57,698 nt of DNA from a virus. Shown here piece by piece: positions 32,139-41,387 of this stretch. The position numbers and the translations under genes are program-made. Every line of letters starts with the position of its first letter. The stretch's first letter is position 1. The notes below the pieces were generated by a model, which had not been told where the DNA came from, did not search any database, and saw only the letters and a list, made by a program, of their open reading frames with translations. The DNA lies in the IMG/VR virus record IMGVR_UViG_3300023116_000053, positions 1 to 57,698 of that record; one strand, 5' to 3'.

Positions 32139-33188
32139 TCAAAATCTTGCATAACTATGTTTGGTCCTTAAGAATGCTCTTCCACCTGTTATATATTGTA
32201 AAAATTTAGATGACGGAGGTTCATTGATTTGAAAAAAAGATTGATTTAGGTCGCCAAAATCCTTAACATAATTCCAATACTTTTCAACGGGTGTCTTATT
32301 GTTTTTTCCACGAATTTGATATATTGTGTTTTCTTCTTTATCATATGTAATTGTTACATGTGGAGAGTTTTTTTCATCGAATAAATAATATAAGTCTCCC
32401 TGCAAATCAGACCCACAATGTTGCATTAAATCTGAAAAAAAGGTATTCATTTCTGATTCTTGACAATCCATACGCAACCAAAACCAGCCATTAGAATATT
32501 TACGCACATAATTAGAGTTGTCTGCCAAAAATTTTTTAGTTACCAAAAATCCTTTAATCTGAGGAAAAGTATAAAAGTTACTGTCAATTATGTTATCTAC
32601 AACATCATCTTCAATATTGTCTATAAAAAATGTTAATGCATCGCGACAATTAAGTTTAACCTCAAAAAGAAAATTATCAATTCTTTTTGAGATGAATTTT
32701 TTGCGTCTTTTTATTGTTTCTTCTTTTTTTTGTATATAAGAAAGTGTCAAATAAACATTCATACTACAAATAGTACCTATCTCCTTTATTAACCAAGGAT
32801 AATGGTAAGTAAAAGACATTCTTGTAAGGAGTTTTAGTTTATTTTTTTCTTGAGAGTTTGCATATAAATCGCCACTAATATCAGAAGAATTATATATTTT
32901 TAAAATATATTTTGCTATTTCTTTGTAAATTGATTTTGGCATAATGGCGTTATTCAATTTTTCAACAACATCAAGTGCTTGTTTGTCCTCACCATATTTT
33001 GTCTGCAATTCAAGAGGCAGTTGCTCTATTTGAGGAAGATATGCACCATCCTTAGATATAACATTTTTACATAAAAACATTAACTCACTTAAAATAGTTT
33101 CATATGCAAAGTTTTTTCTCTCACTTTTGCTTCTTATTTCCAAAAGAATCACTTCTTTAAGAATATTAAACAATTTTGTTTTATCCAC
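32139..33188 (-). CDS. Tagged PcfJ-like protein
   Basis: A 349-residue protein starting at GTG (33188) in the overlap with the holin-like stop. The tag is MDKTKLFNILKEVILLE. Residues 275-310 (SPHVTITYDK ... TIYQIRGKNNKTP) match the end of the PcfJ-type domain, where a strand pair is followed by 'Q.RGK.N..P'. PcfJ-like proteins occur on conjugative plasmids and phages; their biochemical role is unknown. The rest is helical. Location between lysis-type genes is odd and consistent with an inserted accessory gene. Confidence 0.55.
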   Translation of the reverse strand: MDKTKLFNILKEVILLEIRSKSERKNFAYETILSELMFLCKNVISKDGAYLPQIEQLPLELQTKYGEDKQALDVVEKLNNAIMPKSIYKEIAKYILKIYNSSDISGDLYANSQEKNKLKLLTRMSFTYHYPWLIKEIGTICSMNVYLTLSYIQKKEETIKRRKKFISKRIDNFLFEVKLNCRDALTFFIDNIEDDVVDNIIDSNFYTFPQIKGFLVTKKFLADNSNYVRKYSNGWFWLRMDCQESEMNTFFSDLMQHCGSDLQGDLYYLFDEKNSPHVTITYDKEENTIYQIRGKNNKTPVEKYWNYVKDFGDLNQSFFQINEPPSSKFLQYITGGRAFLRTKHSYARF

Positions 33189-33519
33189 TTATGGTCCCTC
33201 CAAATTTTGTTGGCCTTTTTGTGTCTTCGTTTTCATCTTTTTTTTTGTTTATTTTTGTTTTGTATGCTTGTTGCAATATATTGTTTTGCACAAAACTGCC
33301 GACACTGGAGGGTGAGTTACCCTTAAATGCTAGTGCAATATCGAGGACCGCTTGCCCCCCGATATAAATTGCACTAATAGTAACCCAATCAGCGGATCTT
33401 AGCACTGAATACTTGGTAAATGTACCCAGCAACATAAAGATTGTTGCAAATATCCAGACCAAAAATTTTCTTGATATGACTTTTGAAACAAGTTTGTCAA
33501 AATAGTTGTTTTTTTCCAT
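33181..33519 (-). CDS. Holin-like membrane protein
   Basis: A 112-residue protein with two transmembrane segments (about residues 18-36, KFLVWIFATIFMLLGTF; and about 44-64, WVTISAIYIGGQAVLDIALA) and a charged C-terminal tail. Size and topology fit class II holins, and the 'YIGGQA' turn recurs in phage holin-like proteins. Its neighbours include an i-spanin-like protein. No endolysin adjoins it. Function by architecture and position. Confidence 0.55.
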   Translation of the reverse strand: MEKNNYFDKLVSKVISRKFLVWIFATIFMLLGTFTKYSVLRSADWVTISAIYIGGQAVLDIALAFKGNSPSSVGSFVQNNILQQAYKTKINKKKDENEDTKRPTKFGGTISG

Positions 33520-33558
33520 TTATATATGTTTCTCTCTTACATTACATACATAATTATT

Positions 33559-36500
33559 TCAACTATTCACTTTAGCGAACCCTCGCACATTATTTATTTC
33601 TATTACAGAATCAACAACATCTTTGAGAATTTCCATATGACTGATTAAAAAAACTGTTTGGAAGTTTTCTTTAATCATTTCGAGCATTTGTATGAAGCCA
33701 TCTAGGTTTTCAATGTCTAGAGCAGTCCCAGGTTCATCTAAAATAAAAATATTGCTTTTGGGCAAACTAGAAACATTAAGGAGTGCTAGTCTTAGAGCCA
33801 TAGAAGCGAGTGATTTTTCAGCCCCTGAACATCCTTCGATTGGTCTTGGGTTGTATTTCGGGTGCTGAATAAAGATTTCCAGTTTTTTATTTTCTGCTTC
33901 TAGAAAAATGTCGAAATCAACAATGTTGTGCAAGCATTTTCTTATTTCTTCGTTGATTTGAGACAATTTATCTTTAATGATTGAAAATGGAATCCCATTT
34001 GGGTGATAAGCCTTGGTTAACAATTCATTAGCAGAGTACTCAATCAACTTGTTTTTGTATTTATTTTCTTTTTCTTTCATTGCACTTAGTTGCTCTTCTA
34101 ATTTTCCTTTATTGGAGTGAAGTTCTAAGTGTTTAGCCTCGCAGTAAGACAAAATATCATATTTTTTTCTCAATTCACCTTCTAAATCTTTGATTTCATT
34201 TGACAATTTCTTGTTATTTTCCAGAGTGACTTTGTATTTCCAATATTCGCTTTCTTTTTTCAACAATTTTTCAATATTTTCTTCAATTTTGGCGCGTTCA
34301 ATGCCTTTTCTTTCCAAAACAAGACGTTTCTTTTCAACACCTGAACTCAATTGTTGTTTCTTTTTGAGTGATTCTTGAAAAATCTTAAAATATTCATCAG
34401 TTTTTTGTTGTTCTTCGACAAAATCAACATTACTTAGGTTTTTTTCTTGTTCTTTGAGCAATCTTAAATTATTTTCCAGCAAATTAATTTCTTCTTTTGC
34501 GTCAAAAGCATTCTTTATGAACTTGCACTGTGGATATTGTGTTCCACAAGGCACTTCGGAGAGCAATTCTGCGCTTTTCTTCTTTAATTTGTACTTTACC
34601 TCCTCTTGTTCGATTTTGTTTCTTATTTGCGTTATTTCGACGAATTTTTTTCTATTAATTTTTTGTTTTCTTTCGATGTCGCCAATGTCGATAGAATCTA
34701 GCAATTTTGCGTATTCTTCAATCATATTTTTGTCATCTGAGATTTCGTTCTTCAATTCTTCTTGAGATTTCATGTTGCTTTTTAGCAATTGTTCTTGCTT
34801 TTGTTTGTCTTGGTCTACAATATTGATGTCTATGTACTCAATATTTGTATCTATTTTGCTTTTTTTTGCTTGCAGTTCGCTTTTTATTGATTCAAGAGAC
34901 TTTCTTAATTCATCGCATCTTTCTTTTTGCTCTCGGATGTTTTCATTGTTTTTTGCTATTTCATCTTCAAACTCAACTTTTTTTTCATAAAAGTTAACAT
35001 TCTCATCTTCTTTCAGATAGCCTTTTAATTCTTTTAAATTGCTTTTTGCACACTCAAACTTTTTATCAAAAAATTCTAAATCTAAAAACCTTGCTATTGT
35101 TTTTTTTCTGTCCGTTGGTCCTTGTTCGATGAACACATGAGATTTGTTTTGTGCTGCCATCGAAGACAATAAAAAATCTTCTCTTGTTCCAATAAATTTT
35201 TGTATTTCTTCGTCTGTGATGTTTCTCTTTTCTTGAGTTTTATTGTAAACTTCTCCTGTTTTTGTATTTTCAATTGTAAAGTCAACTTCAACTCTTGCTT
35301 CCAAAGAGTCCTCTTTTTTAATGTTTTTAAGGTATTTTTCAATTTTTCTTTCAATATTCAGTACATTGTCACCAATTTTAATTTTTACCTTAACATCACC
35401 CAAAGACTTGTTTTCGTTGACATAGTGAATGTTTTTACGAGCCTGTTTGCTATCAGAGTTAAACATACCCAACAACAGACTGTCTAGAATGCTGGATTTT
35501 CCCGAATAGTTTTTTCCAAAAATTCCAACGACACCTTTTAAGTTTTCTAATGATAACTTGTTGTCCGTCCCATAATTGTATAAATTGTTCCATTCCATCT
35601 CTAATATCTCAAAGTAAATGTCGCGCAGGGCTTCGTCTTTACGCAATGCCTCTTGGTTGTATTGTTCGTTTAGAATGAAAATCTTTTCTTTTACTTCTTC
35701 TGAAATATTAAAATTCTTTAAGAAGTCTTTCAGTATTTTCTCTTGAACTGTTATTTCTCTTATGTTTTCATATCTGCTGCTTTTTATGTCAACATTTTTA
35801 GTTTTATTTTTATGCTTGTTGACAAACTTTACATATTCGGGACGATAGTTGTTTTGAATAAGAGAGGTTAAGTATTGAATTTTATCATAAGAGAGGTTTG
35901 CTCTCGGCATCAATCTTACGCGAGAACCTACAGGTATATCCATATTTTTTGGCAATTCACCATTTTCATCAATTGGGATGGTTATAAATGGCTTATGATG
36001 AGGCACAATGACATGCTTAACCATAGAAATTCTTTTGTCTTTAATTCTCCACACCAAAAACCCTTTGTCGTTTGTTTCTCCAAAGTTTTGTTGGATTGTT
36101 GAGCCTGAATACCTTTTTCTCCCATCCTTTCCAACAATTTGGTTAGATTTGTGTATGTCGCCCAAAAAAGCATAATCAAAAAGTTGAAAATCTTTTTCTT
36201 CTCTTTCTCCCTCTTCAAAAACATAACCAATGTCTGTCTCTACACCAGTAACAGAACCATGATACAAACAAATATTGATATAATCATCATTTTCGGATGG
36301 CACACTCCAATTTTCTTTGTCAAACGGAGACCAAGCAAACAGTTTAAAATTATCTACAATGTATTCTTTTGATTCTCTAGAATAAAAAATGTTGGGATGA
36401 TTCATTTCTTTGATGATAGGAGTTAACGAATCCATCCTTTGCAAGTTTTTTAGATTGCCATCGTGATTTCCAGGCAAAATATAAAGAGGGGCAATGTTGG

Positions 36501-36705
36501 CCAAATTGCGAAGAAAATCTGAAACCATCGGAATAATTTCTGGACACAAAGATATTTTATTGTGAATTATGTCACCACAATGAACAATAAAATCTGGGTC
36601 TTCCTCTCTTATTTTGTCATAAATTTTTTCAAAAATAATTTTATACTCTTCATGATACTTTAATAAACGGATGTGAGTGTCTGCCAAATGAATAATTTTT
36701 TTCAT
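33559..36705 (-). CDS. Fused SbcD-SbcC (gp47-gp46) recombination nuclease
   Basis: 1048 residues from the ATG at 36705 with AAGGGA upstream. The N-terminal 300 residues are an Mre11/SbcD-type metallophosphoesterase: HLADTH (6-11), HCGDIIHN near 42, LPGNHD near 78 and GDIHKS near 180. The rest is a Rad50/SbcC ATPase: Walker A GIFGKNYSGKSS near 400, long coiled coils, a Cys-containing turn CGTQYPQC near 721 in the place of the zinc hook, signature GCSGAEKSLAS near 955, and Walker B IFILDEPG near 990. In T4 these are separate proteins. The complex processes DNA ends for recombination-dependent replication. Confidence 0.9.
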   Translation of the reverse strand: MKKIIHLADTHIRLLKYHEEYKIIFEKIYDKIREEDPDFIVHCGDIIHNKISLCPEIIPMVSDFLRNLANIAPLYILPGNHDGNLKNLQRMDSLTPIIKEMNHPNIFYSRESKEYIVDNFKLFAWSPFDKENWSVPSENDDYINICLYHGSVTGVETDIGYVFEEGEREEKDFQLFDYAFLGDIHKSNQIVGKDGRKRYSGSTIQQNFGETNDKGFLVWRIKDKRISMVKHVIVPHHKPFITIPIDENGELPKNMDIPVGSRVRLMPRANLSYDKIQYLTSLIQNNYRPEYVKFVNKHKNKTKNVDIKSSRYENIREITVQEKILKDFLKNFNISEEVKEKIFILNEQYNQEALRKDEALRDIYFEILEMEWNNLYNYGTDNKLSLENLKGVVGIFGKNYSGKSSILDSLLLGMFNSDSKQARKNIHYVNENKSLGDVKVKIKIGDNVLNIERKIEKYLKNIKKEDSLEARVEVDFTIENTKTGEVYNKTQEKRNITDEEIQKFIGTREDFLLSSMAAQNKSHVFIEQGPTDRKKTIARFLDLEFFDKKFECAKSNLKELKGYLKEDENVNFYEKKVEFEDEIAKNNENIREQKERCDELRKSLESIKSELQAKKSKIDTNIEYIDINIVDQDKQKQEQLLKSNMKSQEELKNEISDDKNMIEEYAKLLDSIDIGDIERKQKINRKKFVEITQIRNKIEQEEVKYKLKKKSAELLSEVPCGTQYPQCKFIKNAFDAKEEINLLENNLRLLKEQEKNLSNVDFVEEQQKTDEYFKIFQESLKKKQQLSSGVEKKRLVLERKGIERAKIEENIEKLLKKESEYWKYKVTLENNKKLSNEIKDLEGELRKKYDILSYCEAKHLELHSNKGKLEEQLSAMKEKENKYKNKLIEYSANELLTKAYHPNGIPFSIIKDKLSQINEEIRKCLHNIVDFDIFLEAENKKLEIFIQHPKYNPRPIEGCSGAEKSLASMALRLALLNVSSLPKSNIFILDEPGTALDIENLDGFIQMLEMIKENFQTVFLISHMEILKDVVDSVIEINNVRGFAKVNS

Positions 36706-36722
36706 TTTTTTCCCTTTTTTTG

Positions 36723-37658
36723 TTACCACATTGCCATTCGCAATTCGATATAGTTGTTGTGAGTTATCTTTTCAGCTTCCATTTTTCTTTCCAAGAACTT
36801 TTCTTTTGACATTACTCCGACATCAGAAAAACCTCTGGTGTCAACGATGTAAACATCAATGTCGTATTCTAAAAAAAATTCAATCATCTTTAATGACTTG
36901 CTGAATGCGTCTTTGTCTAATGCAACATAGACTACAGAACCGTAAAAAACAATTTTTTTAAAAAGTTTGCTATTTGTTGATATTGTAGAGCCTAAAAGCG
37001 GAATGCAAGTGTCATCTTTAATGTCAAAAAAACCCTCAACAAGAGTTATTGGTTGATACCAATTTATATTATAGTCATTAAAAATAATATCTTTAGAACA
37101 ATCTGCCACTTTGTATGATGGATATAACTTTTTTTTGTAAGACCTCCCTATAAAAAAATTTATTTCACCCTTCGAGTTGTATGATGGGATAATAATCCTT
37201 CCAGCGTATTTACCATCAACGCAACAACCCAAACCCCATTTTAAAATTTCTACATCAGACAAGCCTCTAGTATAAAAAAGATAATTGTAGGCTTCTTCGA
37301 TATTCTTGCAAGAACTATTTTTTTTATCCCACAGAGGAACAAAACATTTTGGTAATTCTACCTTTTCTTCTGCTACTTGTTCTTTCTCTTCTTCCCAAAA
37401 ACTTTCAAATGTTTGCTGTAAGCCTCCCCACATTTGTTTTTCTTTGTTTGTCCCAAACTTTCTAACAACATAAAATATGTCAGACCCATAAGCATCACAA
37501 ACCCAACACTTGTATGTATTTTTCTTAAAGTTTATAGACAACTTAGGCTTGTGGTGCATTGTGGGGCAGAATTTGCACCAAAAAAGATGCTCATCTTTGT
37601 TCGTGTGGTGAAAGTCGAGAATAGAACTCAGAATCTCTAATTTCTGCTCTTCATCCAT
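36723..37658 (-). CDS. DNA primase, DnaG-like
   Basis: A 311-residue primase. The N-terminal zinc-binding domain has Cys28, Cys31, Cys51 and Cys54 (WCKFC ... KCWVC). A catalytic core follows with the strand-rich IIIPSYNSKGEINFFIGR (155-172), and the TOPRIM motifs are LVEGFFD (206-212, E208) and VYVALDKDA (243-251, D248 and D250). It synthesises RNA primers for lagging-strand replication. It lies between the recombination nuclease and the resolvase. No helicase domain is fused, and no helicase gene is in this window. Confidence 0.88.
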   Translation of the reverse strand: MDEEQKLEILSSILDFHHTNKDEHLFWCKFCPTMHHKPKLSINFKKNTYKCWVCDAYGSDIFYVVRKFGTNKEKQMWGGLQQTFESFWEEEKEQVAEEKVELPKCFVPLWDKKNSSCKNIEEAYNYLFYTRGLSDVEILKWGLGCCVDGKYAGRIIIPSYNSKGEINFFIGRSYKKKLYPSYKVADCSKDIIFNDYNINWYQPITLVEGFFDIKDDTCIPLLGSTISTNSKLFKKIVFYGSVVYVALDKDAFSKSLKMIEFFLEYDIDVYIVDTRGFSDVGVMSKEKFLERKMEAEKITHNNYIELRMAMW

Positions 37659-37684
37659 CCCTCATCCTTTTGATTTTTGAAATA

Positions 37685-38233
37685 TTATTTGAGGATACTC
37701 TTCTTCTTTAAAGTCTTAAGTCCAGCCAAAGAAACCATTATAGAATCTGCAATGTCATAAATGTGGTCTTTGTACGAACCAGTCCTTTTGTATTCCACAA
37801 TAAACTTTTTATTGTATTTGTCAAGTAAAAAATTTACTACTTGTATTTTTACATTATCTTTTGAAGAAGTGTTCTTTTTGAAGCCTGCTAGACTTCTTAC
37901 TGAGGAGGGGTGTAGGTGGATTGGCTCTTGTTTAAACAAATTGTAGCAATTCCAGGAAATCATTCCATTAAACTCAACTAGCATCGCTAAAACTTTTGTA
38001 TTTTTTCTTTTGTTGTCAACATTTATTAGCCTATCTTCTATAAAAACATGCTCAATGTTGTATTTTTCTTTTATCTTCTTTATTTTTTCCACAACCAAGT
38101 CGGCTTTTTCGTACAAAGAACGCTTTTTGCCTTTTGTATTTAAGATTATTGCCTCTTGCAGAACAATGTTGCCATCGTAATCTAATACTGAAACGCCAGT
38201 TATACTTGTAGAAATATCAAATCCTAAAATCAT
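37685..38233 (-). CDS. RuvC-like Holliday junction resolvase
   Basis: A 182-residue protein of the RNase H-like RuvC fold. ILGFDISTSITGV (2-14, D6), VFIEDRL (63-69, E66) and a C-terminal HIYDIADSIMVSLAG (157-171, D160 or D163) supply the usual acidic residues. It resolves branched DNA before packaging; T4 uses endonuclease VII for the same job. It ends just before the primase gene, within the small DNA-metabolism block. Confidence 0.82.
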   Translation of the reverse strand: MILGFDISTSITGVSVLDYDGNIVLQEAIILNTKGKKRSLYEKADLVVEKIKKIKEKYNIEHVFIEDRLINVDNKRKNTKVLAMLVEFNGMISWNCYNLFKQEPIHLHPSSVRSLAGFKKNTSSKDNVKIQVVNFLLDKYNKKFIVEYKRTGSYKDHIYDIADSIMVSLAGLKTLKKKSILK

Positions 38234-38235
38234 TT

Positions 38236-39456
38236 TTAAAAATCATACTTTAGTTTAAAAGTTATGTCCCTGTTTGGTTTTTTTAGTGTTGGGGTTGCTA
38301 ATTTAGCAACTCCGATTAGTTTTTTGTCCTCATCGAATATTTTTATTCCCGAAATGTAGGTTCTTCTCTCAAAAGAGCCTGTAGTATTGTCGAACGAAGA
38401 AGAAACCATATTTTTTGATAACCTCTTGCCGTCTTCGATGAAGGAATCTTTTGTCACAGAAGGGCTTACAATTGAACCAGTTTGAATCGCAGTAAGGTTG
38501 TTTGAATAATTCAACTCATTCTTCTTTGCATGTGCTAACATCGTTACAGTAGGTATGGTTTCTGTGCCATTAAATTCAACATGATAGCTAGATGAAGGGG
38601 TGGAATTCCAAGAGTTTAAAATATTTGAGCCAAAATAAATCCACTTTGGGCTTGTAACTACACCAAGATAGTTTTCTGTGTGCAAAGTGTTCAAATTAGC
38701 ACTGCTTGTCAAAAACATCACCCCTTCGTTATAGAATATTATACCACAAGTATGGCCATAATTCGATGAATTTTCTGGACCAACTTGTATTAATTCCCCA
38801 TTTCTGTTCTTGTCCGACAATTCGGCAGTTAAAGTTCCAGAAATAAAAAACTTTAAACTTACAGAGCCTTTTTTAATTGTTTCCCCATAAAAAATAGACG
38901 GCACTTCTAAAACCATCATTTCCGCACTATCAAAATCGCGATTGTGCAAATTAGAAAAATATTCATAGTGTGTAGATAAGCGATAATTGCCACATATATT
39001 CTTCAAAGATTGAACGTGAGGTCGGTCTGAATTTGCCGGATAGTGTGTTGCTCTAATGCTGGCTGACATGGGGTAACTTCCGGTAATAATAGGAACTTGA
39101 GTCTGCCCTGCATTGTTTTTTACATAACTTTTGTTGAAAAAAGAAGATGATGGTATATACTTAAAAACGCTTTGATATGAATTGTTTGTCTTGTAAACAA
39201 AAGGTCGAATTAGATTTTTATTTCCAGTATCAGTATCTGCATTATAAGTGTCCTTAGATTCATCTCTATCAACATTTAATTCGTAAAGACTCAAATATCC
39301 ACTAGGCACTAAATTGATGTCGCCCGAAAAATTACCACTAACGTGCTTGGTATCATTATATATTCTAACGCCTTCATACAGAAAAAAAGAATTTTTTGGA
39401 TAAGTTTTAATTTTCGAATAAAATATATCATTGTCGCTAAACTTAAAAATGCTCAT
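38236..39456 (-). CDS. Virion structural protein, related to the 353-residue protein
   Basis: A 406-residue strand-rich protein. The C-terminal GIKIFDEDKKLIGVAKLATP ... DITFKLKYDF resembles the end of the protein at 39542-40603 (SDITLRLRADF), so the two are probably paralogues. It has Ser/Thr/Asn-rich fibre-like composition. Proteins of this kind are virion or baseplate components in T4-type phages, without a precise role. It follows a terminator and directly precedes the DNA-metabolism genes, so it may belong to a separately controlled unit. Confidence 0.65.
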   Translation of the reverse strand: MSIFKFSDNDIFYSKIKTYPKNSFFLYEGVRIYNDTKHVSGNFSGDINLVPSGYLSLYELNVDRDESKDTYNADTDTGNKNLIRPFVYKTNNSYQSVFKYIPSSSFFNKSYVKNNAGQTQVPIITGSYPMSASIRATHYPANSDRPHVQSLKNICGNYRLSTHYEYFSNLHNRDFDSAEMMVLEVPSIFYGETIKKGSVSLKFFISGTLTAELSDKNRNGELIQVGPENSSNYGHTCGIIFYNEGVMFLTSSANLNTLHTENYLGVVTSPKWIYFGSNILNSWNSTPSSSYHVEFNGTETIPTVTMLAHAKKNELNYSNNLTAIQTGSIVSPSVTKDSFIEDGKRLSKNMVSSSFDNTTGSFERRTYISGIKIFDEDKKLIGVAKLATPTLKKPNRDITFKLKYDF

Positions 39457-39480
39457 AAATACACCCTTTTTTATATAAAT
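39457..39480 (-). promoter_or_regulatory. Possible promoter motif between terminator and structural gene
   Basis: TATTTATA on the minus strand (39474-39481), 18 nt before the ATG and right after the terminator. Same AT-rich motif as ahead of the sheath, gp13-like and scaffold genes. Not a T4 late promoter (TATAAATA) in this orientation. Confidence 0.25.
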
Positions 39481-39514
39481 ATAAAAAAACCTTCGCCCGA
39501 CAAGAACGAAGGTT
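39481..39514 (-). terminator. Rho-independent terminator after the tail structural block
   Basis: On the minus strand AACCTTCG and CGAAGGTT form an 8-bp perfect stem (39488-39514) with an 11-nt loop, followed by a U-tract (39481-39489). It follows the 353-residue gene and ends the first structural operon. Confidence 0.88.
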
Positions 39515-39541
39515 TAATAATATTAAAAACATTTGTTTTTT

Positions 39542-40603
39542 TTAGAAATCTGCTCTCAATCTCAAAGTGATGTCAGATTCACCGCCAGATTTCTTTAAAG
39601 GCTCAGATAGTTTAGCCACCATCAAAAGTTCATTGGCAGCATTATATAGTCCAACTCCCGTAATATATGATACCGGAGCGTCTTGTGCTACATTTTTCAC
39701 CCTTATTTTTGAATTTTCAAGATATGTTGGGTTACTTGAGTAGTTAAATTCATTATGCCCAATTCTACAGAAATAAATTGTGGAATTTAATTCCACATCA
39801 TTGTTAAAGGTGCAATCGAACCACCTTTGTCTGAATCCATCACATGCAGCAGAAATAGCAGAACCTGTAAGTGTGTCGTCTATGTCAATTGCATATGTCA
39901 CATGCGACCCCGAAGTGTATTCGACCGCTCCAGATATAAGACCTGAAAACAATGAAGCAGTCAACACTGCTATCCCAGCCTGATAATAAACCAACCCAAC
40001 ATTACTGCCGTTCACCGCTGAACCTGTTGCGCTTGAGGCAGATAGTATCCCATATTCCCCAGCAGGAGAATTAGTTTTCCAACTGGATGTTGCTGCCGTA
40101 TCTTTTATAGAAATTCTAGAAGTCATTGCTGCATTATATGAATTGCCGTCACCTAACGTCAAATCAAAAGAACCTTTTTTAATCCCATCTTTTGTCAATA
40201 ATCTAGCAAAATTAATAAAAATTACTTCTTTTAGTTTTGTACCTCCGGTTAAATCTCCGTCTGCATCAAAATCTCTCACGGAACCTGTAGCGTCTACACC
40301 AACTAATATTTTCGCCATTTGATTATAAATGTTGATTTTATCTGAATTTTGATTGTTTGTGGAAGAGGACAAATCAGAATTATTAGAATACCCAACTGTA
40401 ATATCGAAAATTGGATTCGCTGAAGAACTTAAATAAGGATAATCATACACTTGCTGGAAAAGTCCGTGAGAAAAATTCTTAATATTGTTGTTTGAGTAAG
40501 CACCAGAAACAATCAACGCTCCAGTGATTGGCACAGATTCGTGCAATATGGTTCGAATTGTGGTCATATCATCTTTGTTGAAATTTTTATATGTAGTAGC
40601 CAT
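39542..40603 (-). CDS. Virion structural protein, T4-type family of unknown position
   Basis: A 353-residue protein with a recognisable virion-protein pattern: DDMTTIRTILHESVPITGALIV near residue 10, FQQVYDYPYLSSSANPIFDI near 48, YNQMAKILVG near 90, FINFARLLTKDGIKKGSFDLTL near 130 and the C-terminal YITGVGLYNAANELLMVAKL ... LRADF. The same layout occurs in structural proteins of T4-type phages. The paralogue is the next gene downstream, at 38236-39456. Role within tail or baseplate unknown. Confidence 0.75.
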   Translation of the reverse strand: MATTYKNFNKDDMTTIRTILHESVPITGALIVSGAYSNNNIKNFSHGLFQQVYDYPYLSSSANPIFDITVGYSNNSDLSSSTNNQNSDKINIYNQMAKILVGVDATGSVRDFDADGDLTGGTKLKEVIFINFARLLTKDGIKKGSFDLTLGDGNSYNAAMTSRISIKDTAATSSWKTNSPAGEYGILSASSATGSAVNGSNVGLVYYQAGIAVLTASLFSGLISGAVEYTSGSHVTYAIDIDDTLTGSAISAACDGFRQRWFDCTFNNDVELNSTIYFCRIGHNEFNYSSNPTYLENSKIRVKNVAQDAPVSYITGVGLYNAANELLMVAKLSEPLKKSGGESDITLRLRADF

Positions 40604-40619
40604 TTTTATATCCTATTTT

Positions 40620-41387
40620 TTATTCTATTATATTTAAATATTTTGGTGGAATTGAACCATATATAATTATAGTATTGGGACTCAAATCTTGTGATATATA
40701 ATAATCATAACACGATTCATCATTTTCTATATCAAGTTTCCAAGCCAATCTTCTATAAGCATCTTGTATTTCGAACCCTGGTTCTCTTTCAATTGGATGT
40801 ATAAGGTTGTCTTCGTACATTTGTTTAATGTTGATTTCAAGCAAAATATCTCCATATATACCATGAATCTCTTCTGATTCGGTACTTGTGAAGACTGCAC
40901 TGCATATGTGACGATTCTGGGTTCCTCTTGTCTTGCATCGAGGGTTCAACCCTTCTTCCATAATAGATTCGATATTTTCTTCATCTGTGGCGTGGTAAAC
41001 CGAACCTGTATGCTTCCAAAAATCTGCATTAAAATTTTCTGAGAAATCTTCAACATAATTGAAGACAGAATCGTCCAAGTCACCAAACCAATCGCATACT
41101 GGCACAAATTCTATGTAATTTAAGTCATCAGCAATGTATTTTTCGAAATCTTTTTCTATACATAGCAGACCTTCCGCATCATCCCATAAGTGCGGAATGA
41201 GTACATAATCTACCCCAAGTTGTTTTAAAATAGGCTCAACTTTCTCCCAAGGCTCACCAAACCCTCCAAAAAGTCCATCAAAAATTTCTTCCGCTTGGTC
41301 GTCGTTGTATTTTAAAGGGAGTTCTAATTGTTTCATTTCTTCAACAATGCAGCGTTTGATTTTTTCAAACAAATTTCCTTTCATCAT
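40620..41387 (-). CDS. Tagged ADP-ribosyltransferase-like protein, third type
   Basis: A 255-residue protein unrelated to the pair at 8.8-11.9 kb. The tag is MKGNLFEKIKRCIVEEM. Residues 130-171 (VYHATDEENIESIMEEGL ... AVFTSTES) follow the N-terminal half of ADP-ribosyltransferase and RNA 2'-phosphotransferase folds, with H132 as candidate catalytic His, and NTIIIYGSIPPKYL near the end resembles their final strand. The catalytic Glu is not obvious. The acidic residues 28-125 are a separate N-terminal region. Packaged effector is an inference. Its start overlaps the stop of the upstream 311-residue structural gene by one base. Confidence 0.55.
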   Translation of the reverse strand: MMKGNLFEKIKRCIVEEMKQLELPLKYNDDQAEEIFDGLFGGFGEPWEKVEPILKQLGVDYVLIPHLWDDAEGLLCIEKDFEKYIADDLNYIEFVPVCDWFGDLDDSVFNYVEDFSENFNADFWKHTGSVYHATDEENIESIMEEGLNPRCKTRGTQNRHICSAVFTSTESEEIHGIYGDILLEINIKQMYEDNLIHPIEREPGFEIQDAYRRLAWKLDIENDESCYDYYISQDLSPNTIIIYGSIPPKYLNIIE

